DNA of 64,000 nt. Source: Streptomyces sp. PKU-EA00015. GTDB taxonomy: Bacteria; Actinomycetota; Actinomycetes; Streptomycetales; Streptomycetaceae. The stretch lies in assembly GCF_013387495.1 (NCBI RefSeq), contig NZ_JABZEE010000029.1:62001-126000 (forward strand), in the 5' to 3' direction. Shown piece by piece: positions 8,272 through 14,868 of this stretch (position 1 is its first letter; the number at the start of each line of letters is the position of its first letter). The translations under genes were made by a program, and so were the position numbers. The notes under the pieces were generated by a model, which did not search any database, was not told the origin of the DNA, and worked only from the letters and a program-made list of their open reading frames with translations.

Positions 8272-9363
8272 GTGGAGTCCGAGCTGACCGTTCCCCCGAT
8301 CTTCTCGCCCATTCCACCGGCGATACACCCGCGGCACGCGGACATAGACGTCCAGACCGCGGCCTGGGCCGAGACGTACCGCATCGGATCCGAGGCGCTG
8401 CGCGCCAGGCTGGTGATGCAGGACATCGGCACGTTCTCGGCGCGGATCCTGCCCGAGGGCCGCGAGGAGGTCGTCTCGCTCCTCGCGGACTTCGTCCTGT
8501 GGCTCTTCGGAGTCGACGACGGTCACTGCGAGGAGGGCGAACTGGGCCACCGGCCCGGCGACCTGGCCGGCCTGCTGCACCGCCTGATCCGGGTGGCGCA
8601 GAACCCAGAGGCGCCGATGATGCAGGACGACCCGCTGGCCGCGGGCCTGCGGGACCTGCGGACGCGCGTCGACCGGTACGGCACGGCGGGCCAGGCGGCC
8701 CGCTGGGTGGACGCCCTGCGCGAATACTTCTTCTCGGTGGTGTGGGAGGCCGCCCACCGCCGGGCCGGCACCGTGCCCGACCTCAACGACTACACCCTGA
8801 TGCGGCTGTACGACGGCGCGACCTCGGTCGTCCTGCCCATGCTCGAAATGGGCCACGGCTACGAGCTCCAGCCCCACGAGCGGGACCGGACCGCGGTGCG
8901 CGCCGCGGCCGAGATGGCGTCGTTCGTCATCACCTGGGACAACGACATCTTCTCCCACCGCAGGGAGCGCAGGGCCCCCGGCTACTACCTCGACGCCCTG
9001 CGCGTGCTGGAGCAGCAGGGCATGAGCACCGAACAGGCGCTCACGACCGCGATAGCCCAGCGGGACCGTGTGATGTGCCTGTACATGCGCCTGTGCGGGC
9101 AGTTGTCCGAGCAGGGCAGCCCCCAGCTGCGCCAGTACCTGCGCAGCCTGTCCAGCTTCATACGCGGTGCCCAGGACTGGGGCGTCAGCTCCGTGCGCCA
9201 CACCACCCCCGACGACCCGGCGAACCCGCCGCCCGTCTTCGGCGACACCCCGACGGACGACCGCCACGAGCCGCTAAACATCCCCGCCATCGCCTGGTGG
9301 TGGGACCTCGTGCCCGGCGCCGTCCCCACCGTCCACGGGCGGCACGCCGCGCGTGCAGCCTAG
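8272..9363 (+). CDS. class I terpene synthase family protein linked to the conservon
   Basis: A 363-aa all-helical protein of the bacterial terpene cyclase family, which ionises a prenyl diphosphate with three Mg2+ ions. The aspartate-rich motif reads 'DDGHCEE' (Asp82-Asp83). The NSE triad is intact in 'NDIFSHRRE' (Asn224, Ser228, Glu232). The C-terminal diphosphate-sensing motif, normally W-x5-R-Y, is W303-x5-R309-His310, so tyrosine is replaced. The GTG at 8272 has GAGAGG 9 bp upstream; GTG 8224 is an alternative, and ATG 8185 lies in the promoter. The gene follows cvnD by 243 bp. A signalling partner role is possible, and the product cannot be predicted. Its stop codon TAG lies inside the CTAG target duplication of a MITE-like element. 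Confidence 0.8.
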   Translation: MESELTVPPIFSPIPPAIHPRHADIDVQTAAWAETYRIGSEALRARLVMQDIGTFSARILPEGREEVVSLLADFVLWLFGVDDGHCEEGELGHRPGDLAGLLHRLIRVAQNPEAPMMQDDPLAAGLRDLRTRVDRYGTAGQAARWVDALREYFFSVVWEAAHRRAGTVPDLNDYTLMRLYDGATSVVLPMLEMGHGYELQPHERDRTAVRAAAEMASFVITWDNDIFSHRRERRAPGYYLDALRVLEQQGMSTEQALTTAIAQRDRVMCLYMRLCGQLSEQGSPQLRQYLRSLSSFIRGAQDWGVSSVRHTTPDDPANPPPVFGDTPTDDRHEPLNIPAIAWWWDLVPGAVPTVHGRHAARAA

Positions 9364-9522
9364 GGTCTTTCGTTTGGATCAGGCCGGATCAGCGAGCGGG
9401 ATCTGGTGCGTGCGATCGCAAGGCGGAGGAGGGAGACAATGGCGGAGCCATGGCGACCGACGACAACGCGGCGAGCGTGCGTGCCAGGGCCCGCGAGCCC
9501 GGCATGATCCAAACGAGAGGCC
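9364..9522. mobile_element. 159-bp MITE-like element with CTAG target duplication
   Basis: The ends are 22-bp terminal inverted repeats (9364-9385 and 9501-9522) identical at 19 of 22 positions; both contain the core CGTTTGGATCA on opposite strands. The element is flanked on each side by CTAG (9360-9363 and 9523-9526), a 4-bp target duplication of the YTAR kind made by IS5-family transposases. It is too short for a transposase and no ORF is supported, so it would need an enzyme in trans. The left duplication contains the stop codon of the upstream terpene-synthase-like gene. Confidence 0.75.
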
Positions 9523-9532
9523 CTAGGTGTGC

Positions 9533-9728
9533 TGTCCCGGGACGTTGGTGACACGCCTGCTGGGTGCTTGAACAGGTGAGGGCCTTCTGGGTTCGGTGTG
9601 GATTGCGACATCTACGCCCGACCGCAGGAGGCCCTCGTGTCCCACCGTAATGCCCCGCTGACGCCGACCGGCAGGCTGCGTCTGGCCCGGTGTGTCGTGG
9701 ACGACGGCTGGCCTTTGCGACGGGCCGA
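9533..9728 (+). mobile_element. left-end remnant of an IS481-family insertion sequence
   Basis: Begins near TGTCCC at 9533, about 10 bp from the MITE-like element, and contains an IS leader plus the first codons of an IS481-type transposase. The remainder of the IS and its right end are missing. Homology stops around 9728, where the sequence becomes the coding region of an opposing LysR gene. The exact left end is a guess. Confidence 0.6.
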
Positions 9729-10604
9729 CAGCACCCGCGCGATGCCCGGGGACGTCTCCGAGCCGCGCCGTACCGCCGCCAGGACGTGACGGCGCGGCTG
9801 GTCCCGCTCCAGCACGCGCATCACCACGCCGCCCCGGCGCTCCGCCGCCATGCGCGGCACCAGCGCGACGCCCATGCCGGCCTCGACCATCGCCAGGATG
9901 GCGGTCCAGCCGGCCGCGCTGTGCGCCTGTTCCGGGACGAAACCGGCGCTCTCGCAGGCCGCGAGGGTGATCTCCGACCAGGGACCGCTGCCGCCGAAGA
10001 TCCAGGGCTCCTCCGACAGGTCGGCCAGCCGCAGCCCGTCACGCCCCACCAGCGGGTGGTCCGCCGGCAGCGCCACGTCCAGCGGGTCGGCGAGCAGGGG
10101 CACCAGGGCGAACCGGGGATCGCGGGCCGTCGGCGCCTGGGCGGCCAACGAGAGCGCCAGGTCCACCCGGCCCGAGGACAGCAGGTCGTACGCCTCGGCC
10201 GCCTCCGCCTCCCTGACGCGGACCTCGAGCCCCGGATACGCGGCCCGCAGCCGCCGTACGGCGGGAACGACCAGCGCGGGCACCGCCGTCGAGAACGCCC
10301 CGACGCGCACCGTCCCCGTCTCACCCCGCAGGTACCCGGCCAATTCGGCGTCCGCGCGCTCCAACTGGGCGAACACCGACTCGGCGTGACGCAGCACCAG
10401 GTGGGCGGCGTCGGTGAGCCGGACCCGGCGGCCGTGCGCCTCGAGGAGCGGGACGCCGAGCTGCGAGGCCAGGTTCGACAGCTGCTGCGAGACCGCCGAG
10501 GGCGTCATCAGCAGCGCCTCGGCCGTCGCCGTCACGGTCCCCCGCTCGCTGAGCGTGCGCAGGATCCGCAGCTTCCTGATGTCCCACTCCCGCGTACCGG
10601 TCAT
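9612..10604 (-). CDS. LysR-family transcriptional regulator with an IS-derived C-terminus
   Basis: A 330-aa LysR regulator: winged HTH at residues 5-62 ('LRTLSERGTVTATAEALLMTPSAVSQQLSNLA') and a periplasmic-binding-like effector domain from about 90 to 290. After 'SPGIARVLSA' (about residue 291) the family sequence ends, and the last 39 or so residues are read antisense through the IS481 remnant, so the native C-terminus has been replaced. It may still fold, because the lost part is short. The ATG overlaps the stop of the upstream exporter gene by 4 bp (coupled). The regulator probably controls that exporter; the effector is unknown. Confidence 0.85.
   Translation of the reverse strand: MTGTREWDIRKLRILRTLSERGTVTATAEALLMTPSAVSQQLSNLASQLGVPLLEAHGRRVRLTDAAHLVLRHAESVFAQLERADAELAGYLRGETGTVRVGAFSTAVPALVVPAVRRLRAAYPGLEVRVREAEAAEAYDLLSSGRVDLALSLAAQAPTARDPRFALVPLLADPLDVALPADHPLVGRDGLRLADLSEEPWIFGGSGPWSEITLAACESAGFVPEQAHSAAGWTAILAMVEAGMGVALVPRMAAERRGGVVMRVLERDQPRRHVLAAVRRGSETSPGIARVLSARRKGQPSSTTHRARRSLPVGVSGALRWDTRASCGRA
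9637..9728 (+). pseudogene. IS481-family transposase, N-terminal fragment only
   Basis: The GTG at 9637, with AGGAGG 5 bp upstream, opens a reading frame that starts VSHRNAPLTPTGRLRLARC and continues to 'WPLRRA', the typical N-terminus (HTH region) of Streptomyces IS481 transposases. After about 30 codons the family sequence (usually RRAAERF...) is lost at a breakpoint, and the frame runs into unrelated antisense LysR sequence. A full transposase would need roughly 300 more codons, so this is inactive. Confidence 0.75.
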
Positions 10605-11614
10605 GCCCGCACGCTATCCGGGCCGGGCGCGGCCACCGCTTCCTGGTGCGGCGCGGCCCTTCCCCCGGCGGTGGCGGCCGTCGCGCCTCTCGCCGCCGCG
10701 AGCATCACTCCGCCGAGGATCAGCCCCATGCTCACGAACTGCGCCGGCCCCATCGACTCGCCCAGCACGGCGTACGACAGCAGGGCCACGCACACGGGCT
10801 GCAGGTAGTAGACGGCTCCCGCGCGTGCGGCGCCGATCAGGGCGATGGCGCGGTTCCAGGCGAAGAAGGCGACCGCCGAGGAGAAGACGCCGACGTACAC
10901 CAGCGGACCCACCGTTCCCGCCGTCGGGGCGAAGCCGCCCTGGAGGGCGAGACTGACGGCGAAGACGGGCGCGAGCAGCAGCGCGCCCAGCACGAAGGTG
11001 ACGAAGAGCAGGACCAGCCCGTCGATCCCGGCGGGACGCCGTCGCAGCAGCGCGCTGTACGAGGCGAAGCTGAGCGCCGCGGCGAACATCCACAGGTCTC
11101 CGGCGGAGAAGTCCACCGACAGGGAGCCGTCGCCGACCAGCAGCAGCACACCTCCGCAGGCGACCAGCATCCCCGTGGTGCGGCGCGCGCCGAGCCGTGC
11201 CCCGCCCAGCCTCTCGTACAGCGCCATCACCACGGGCGAGGCGGCCATGATCATGCCCATGTTGCCGGCGGACGTGGTGAGTCCGGCCTGGTTGACGAGG
11301 GTGTTGTAGACGGTGACGCCGAGCAGGGAGGCGGCGAGCAGGAAGCGCGGATGGCGGCGGATCAGCGCGCGCTGCCGCCAGGCGGCGCCCACCGCGAAGG
11401 GCGCCACCGCGACGACGGCCACGATCCAGCGCCAGAAGGCGGCCTGCACCGGCGGCACGGAGTCGTGCAGGGCCCGTGAGGTGACGAAGCTGCCGGACCA
11501 GACGACGGTCGCCGCCGCCGCGAACAGCAGTCCCGGCGCCGCTCCGCGCCGCGCCCATCGCGCGGCGGTCGTCCTCCCGGTGGTGCGGGCGTGCTCCGGG
11601 GCCGTCACGGTCAT
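10601..11614 (-). CDS. EamA/DMT-family transporter
   Basis: A 337-aa drug/metabolite-transporter-superfamily membrane protein with two EamA repeats and about ten hydrophobic segments ('LLFAAAATVVWSGSFVTSRAL', 'MGMIMAASPVVMALYERL', 'PLVYVGVFSSAVAFFAWNRAI'). Such proteins export small metabolites, often amino acids. The ATG at 11614 is preferred over an upstream GTG (11656) because GGAAGG sits about 6 bp upstream, and it begins just before the cytoplasmic N-terminal tail. It forms a two-gene operon with the overlapping LysR gene; in this layout the transporter is promoter-proximal, unlike the common divergent arrangement. The substrate is not predictable. Confidence 0.85.
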   Translation of the reverse strand: MTVTAPEHARTTGRTTAARWARRGAAPGLLFAAAATVVWSGSFVTSRALHDSVPPVQAAFWRWIVAVVAVAPFAVGAAWRQRALIRRHPRFLLAASLLGVTVYNTLVNQAGLTTSAGNMGMIMAASPVVMALYERLGGARLGARRTTGMLVACGGVLLLVGDGSLSVDFSAGDLWMFAAALSFASYSALLRRRPAGIDGLVLLFVTFVLGALLLAPVFAVSLALQGGFAPTAGTVGPLVYVGVFSSAVAFFAWNRAIALIGAARAGAVYYLQPVCVALLSYAVLGESMGPAQFVSMGLILGGVMLAAARGATAATAGGRAAPHQEAVAAPGPDSVRA

Positions 11615-11738
11615 CCTGTGCCTTCCTGTCGAGTGGGCCGGTGCGTCCACCGTCACCCGGGAAGACTCGTCAGGTCCATCGCATACTTACGACGATTCTT
11701 TTCAGCAGATCTGAACGATCGGCTCCCCGCACGACAAA

Positions 11739-11770
11739 GGCGCCCCGGACGCATCAGCGTCCGGGGCGCC
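11739..11770 (-). terminator. terminator of the 76-aa membrane protein gene
   Basis: A perfect 14-bp stem (11739-11752 with 11757-11770) with loop ATCA is followed on the minus strand by TTTGTC. It sits 24 bp after the stop of the small membrane protein gene. Being symmetric, it could also stop rightward transcripts. Confidence 0.85.
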
Positions 11771-11794
11771 TCGAAGGCTGGGTTCAGCGCGGAG

Positions 11795-12025
11795 TCAGCT
11801 CTGCTTCCTGGACTTGTCGAGCACCATCACCAGGCCGGCGATCACCACGAACAGGGCGATCGGCGCCACGACATACAGGCCGAGGGTCTCGGCCACGCTC
11901 AGACCGGGACCCGGGTCGTCGCCGTCGTCCGGGGTGAGCGCAAGCGCGGGGGACGACATCAGCAGCATCATCAGCGTCGTACCGGCTGCGACGGCGCCGG
12001 CGCGCAAGGCGTTCTTCTTGTCCAC
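11795..12025 (-). CDS. small membrane protein with signal peptide and C-terminal anchor
   Basis: A 76-aa protein of unknown function: basic start 'DKKNALRAG', a hydrophobic signal segment ending 'SSPALA', a short acidic extracytoplasmic stretch ('TPDDGDDPGPG'), one transmembrane helix ('LYVVAPIALFVVIAGLVMV') and a basic tail 'DKSRKQS'. The GTG at 12025 begins right before the signal peptide; the ribosome site is weak. The gene lies 24 bp after malQ on the same strand and is followed by a strong terminator. The architecture suggests a tiny exported protein with a type I topology. I do not recognise the family. Confidence 0.7.
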   Translation of the reverse strand: MDKKNALRAGAVAAGTTLMMLLMSSPALALTPDDGDDPGPGLSVAETLGLYVVAPIALFVVIAGLVMVLDKSRKQS

Positions 12026-12048
12026 GGTGCCAACGTAGCGAACGCCTT

Positions 12049-14292
12049 TCAGGGCCGCGCGCCCGGGGGTGCCGTACGGGACCGGGAGCCGGTTGGCGGG
12101 GGTGCCGTACGGGACCGGGAGCCGGTTGGCGGGGGTGCCGTACGGGACCCGGAGCCGTTTGGCGGGGGTGCCGTACGGGACCCGGAGCCGTTTGGCGGTG
12201 CCGTACGCGGGGCCTCGCGGTTCCCCGGAGGTGCGAAGACCTTCATCAGCCGGTGCAGGCGGGGCGAGGCGGCGAGGTCCTCCAGGGACGCCGGCCGGCC
12301 CTCGCCGTCCGCGACGGGCAGGCGCCAGTTCGGGTACTCGTCCCAGGTGCCCGGCAGGTTCTGCGGGCGGAGGTCGCCGACCGCGTCCGGCAGCCACACC
12401 CCGACCATGCGCGCCGGCGTGCGCAGCAGGAAGCGGTAGACCGCCCGGATGCCGGCCTCCTCGTCGCCCGCGCCCTCGGGCAGCAGGCCGAGGGTCTCCA
12501 GCAGCCCCAGCCACTCCTGCACATCGGCCGCGTCCTCGGTCCGCTCCTGCTCCAGGCCCCCGGTCAGCAGCCCGAGCCGGTGGCGCAGCTCCACGTGACT
12601 GCCGCCGAGCCGGGCCGCGGTGGACGGCAGGTCGTGGGTGGTGGCGGTGGCGACGCATCCCTCCCGCCACCGCCCCGGCGGCAGCGGCCGGCCGTCGCCC
12701 GCCCAGTCCCGCTCGAACCAGAGCACGGAGGTGCCCAGCACGCCACGGTCGGCGAGCGCCTCCCGCACACCCGGCTCGACCGTGCCCAGGTCCTCCCCCA
12801 CGACGACGGCGCCCGCGCGGTGCGCCTCCAGGACGAGGACCGCCAGCATCGCCTCGGCGTCGTAGCGGACGTACGTGCCCTCGGTGGGCGGGGCGCCCTG
12901 CGGCACCCACCACAGCCGGAACAGGCCCATCACATGGTCGATGCGCAGCGCGCCCGCGTTGCGCAGGATGCTCCGCAGCAGACCGCGGTACGGCGCGAAC
13001 CCGGTGGCGGCCAGCGCGTCGGGGCGCCAGGGCGGCAGGCCCCAGTCCTGGCCGCGGGCGTTGAACGCGTCGGGCGGGGCGCCGACCGACATCCCGGCGG
13101 CGAAGACGTCCTGCAGGGCCCACGCGTCGGCGCCGCCGGGGTGCACTCCGACGGCCAGGTCGTGCACGACGCCGACGCCCATGCCCGCCTCGCGCGCCGC
13201 CCGGCCCGCGGCGGCGAGTTGTGTGTCGGTCAGCCACACGAGGCGGCTGTGGAAGTCGACCCGGTCCATCAGCTCGCTCCTCGCCCGCGCGGTCTCGGGG
13301 GAACGGGGGTCGCGCAGCGCGGCCGGCCAGCTGTGCCACGCGGAGCCGTGCACCTCGGCGAGCGCGCACCAGGTCGCGTGGTCCTCCAGGGCCCGGCCCT
13401 GCTCGGCGAGGAAGGCGCAGTAGGCGGCGTGGCGGCCTGGCCCGAGCGGGACGGCGTGCAGGATCTCCAGGGCCTCGCGCTTCAGCTCCCACACGGCGTC
13501 CCGGTCGATCAGCGCGCCCTTGGCAAGGACGGATTCACGCAGCTCGGCGCCCTTGTCCCGCAGCTCCTCCAGCCGTGCGCGCCGCGCGGGGTCCGCGTAC
13601 GCGTACTCCGGGACGTCCTCGACGCGCAGATGGACGGGGTCGGGGAAGCGGCGCGACGAGGGGCGGTACGGGGAGGGGTCGGCGGGGGCGCCCGGCACCG
13701 AAGCGTGCAACGGATTCACCTGGACGAAGGACGCGCCCAGCGCGCGGCCGGACCAGGTGGCGAGTTCGGCGAGGTCTCCCAGATCCCCCATGCCCCAGGA
13801 CCGCGCGGACAGCAGGGAGTACAGCTGCACCAGGAAGCCGTACGACCGGCCCTCGGGCCGGGGCGCCTCACGGGGCGCGACGACGAGAGTGGCGGCGGCG
13901 GTGCGGCCGTCGGGGGTCTCGGCACAGAGCCGGTGCACGCCGTGGGGCATGCGGTCCCAGCCGCCGGGCCGTCCCGTCCCGGGGACGACCTCCCCGCCGT
14001 CCTCCGTCTCGACGCGCAGCCGGGTGCCGCCGGGCAGGTCACCGAGCGCGGACGGCGGCTGCGTCCGCGCGCCGTCCTGCCAGACGACGACCGTCTGCGG
14101 CAGCAGCCGCGCCGCCGCGGCGCGGTCCGCACGGTCCAGGGCGGCGCTGACCGCCCGCGGGGTGGACGCGTCGATGCCGAGCGCGGCGAGGACGGCGACG
14201 ACGGTGGCGTCGGGGACCGCCACGGTCACGCCCTCGGAGGGCTGGAAGGCGGTGGCGACTCCGTGCAGCGCGGCGAGCCGGGCAAGGCCCAT
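12049..14292 (-). CDS. malQ: 4-alpha-glucanotransferase (GH77, MalQ)
   Basis: Transfers alpha-1,4-glucan segments between maltooligosaccharides in cytoplasmic glycogen/maltodextrin metabolism. The 747-aa protein has the N-terminal extension typical of actinobacterial MalQ and a GH77 barrel with the nucleophile Asp452 in 'RIDH', acid/base Glu500 in 'GEDLG' and the third carboxylate Asp554 in 'THDLPS'. The ATG at 14292 has GAAGGAG about 5 bp upstream. After residue 700 the protein runs into four tandem 10-11-residue units ('PNGSGSRTAPP', 'PTGSRSRTAPP') from a 33-bp DNA repeat. This is a low-complexity tail not expected in the family, possibly a run-on past a lost stop codon. Confidence 0.93.
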   Translation of the reverse strand: MGLARLAALHGVATAFQPSEGVTVAVPDATVVAVLAALGIDASTPRAVSAALDRADRAAAARLLPQTVVVWQDGARTQPPSALGDLPGGTRLRVETEDGGEVVPGTGRPGGWDRMPHGVHRLCAETPDGRTAAATLVVAPREAPRPEGRSYGFLVQLYSLLSARSWGMGDLGDLAELATWSGRALGASFVQVNPLHASVPGAPADPSPYRPSSRRFPDPVHLRVEDVPEYAYADPARRARLEELRDKGAELRESVLAKGALIDRDAVWELKREALEILHAVPLGPGRHAAYCAFLAEQGRALEDHATWCALAEVHGSAWHSWPAALRDPRSPETARARSELMDRVDFHSRLVWLTDTQLAAAGRAAREAGMGVGVVHDLAVGVHPGGADAWALQDVFAAGMSVGAPPDAFNARGQDWGLPPWRPDALAATGFAPYRGLLRSILRNAGALRIDHVMGLFRLWWVPQGAPPTEGTYVRYDAEAMLAVLVLEAHRAGAVVVGEDLGTVEPGVREALADRGVLGTSVLWFERDWAGDGRPLPPGRWREGCVATATTHDLPSTAARLGGSHVELRHRLGLLTGGLEQERTEDAADVQEWLGLLETLGLLPEGAGDEEAGIRAVYRFLLRTPARMVGVWLPDAVGDLRPQNLPGTWDEYPNWRLPVADGEGRPASLEDLAASPRLHRLMKVFAPPGNREAPRTAPPNGSGSRTAPPPNGSGSRTAPPPTGSRSRTAPPPTGSRSRTAPPGARP
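12068..12206. repeat. 33-bp tandem repeat in the 3' end of malQ
   Basis: Four units start at 12068, 12101, 12134 and 12167, followed by a partial fifth at 12197. Units 1-2 are identical, units 3-4 share two substitutions, and unit 4 is 3 bp shorter. The repeat stays in frame and encodes Gly/Ser/Arg/Pro-rich 10-11-mers. It looks like a variable-number locus. Confidence 0.9.
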
Positions 14293-14302
14293 GCGGACTC
14301 CT

Positions 14303-14572
14303 TCAGGCCCCTGGTGACTCCGCGCCGCCCGCCGTGCCGTGGGCGGTCGGCTCGCTCGTCAGGGGCGCGATGTCGGCGAGCGGGGGCTCGCTGGTGAGAG
14401 GGGCGGCGTGAGCGAGCGGGGGCTCGCTCGTGAGCGGCACGTCGTGGGCGAGCGAGGGCTCGCCGGTGAGCTGTGCCTCGTGAGTGAGCGGGCAGCCTGC
14501 CGGGGCATGCGCCGGCTGCGCCGGGACCTGTTTGGACAAGGCGGAGAGCAGCAGGTGCGCGGATGCGGCCAC
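14303..14572 (-). CDS. possible small repeat-containing protein (doubtful)
   Basis: An 89-codon frame upstream of malQ on the same strand, starting GTG 14572 and ending 11 bp before the malQ start. It encodes roughly 12-residue repeats of the form 'LTSEPPLAHAAP' that follow a 36-bp DNA repeat. Codon third positions are GC-rich, but the ribosome site is poor and no family is recognised. It could equally be a non-coding repeat in the malQ leader. Confidence 0.3.
   Translation of the reverse strand: MAASAHLLLSALSKQVPAQPAHAPAGCPLTHEAQLTGEPSLAHDVPLTSEPPLAHAAPLTSEPPLADIAPLTSEPTAHGTAGGAESPGA
14340..14495. repeat. degenerate 36-bp tandem repeats upstream of malQ
   Basis: Units begin at about 14340, 14376, 14412, 14448 and 14484, each carrying a GCGAGCGGGGGCTCGCT-like core that is itself an inverted repeat (GCGAGC/GCTCGC). 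The array therefore contains several potential hairpins in the untranslated leader or small ORF ahead of malQ. Confidence 0.8.
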
Positions 14573-14868
14573 GGTAAATCACTCCAAGCGGGCGTGAACG
14601 GTCGTGAACGGGTCACAGCAGCCCTACCCCGTGGGCACGACCGCAGACGTAAACGACCGGCCAACGTGTTCCGGGTCACATGGTGTTGCCCTTCCGGCAG
14701 TCGGCCACGGCGACGCGCCGAGCCGCTCCGGAGGTCCGCAGACTCGTCCCGATCGTCCACCACGCCAGGCAAAAGGCACACAACGGCCAGGTGCATTGAC
14801 ACTCCCGCGGTGGGGGTGGTGGGCTCGAAACCGACCGGAACGGCAGGGGAGACCGAGGGGAGACCGGC

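Noticed and set aside
9361..9611. 83-codon minus-strand frame across the MITE and IS leader
   Set aside because: It reads through two non-coding mobile-element ends and has no family or ribosome site.
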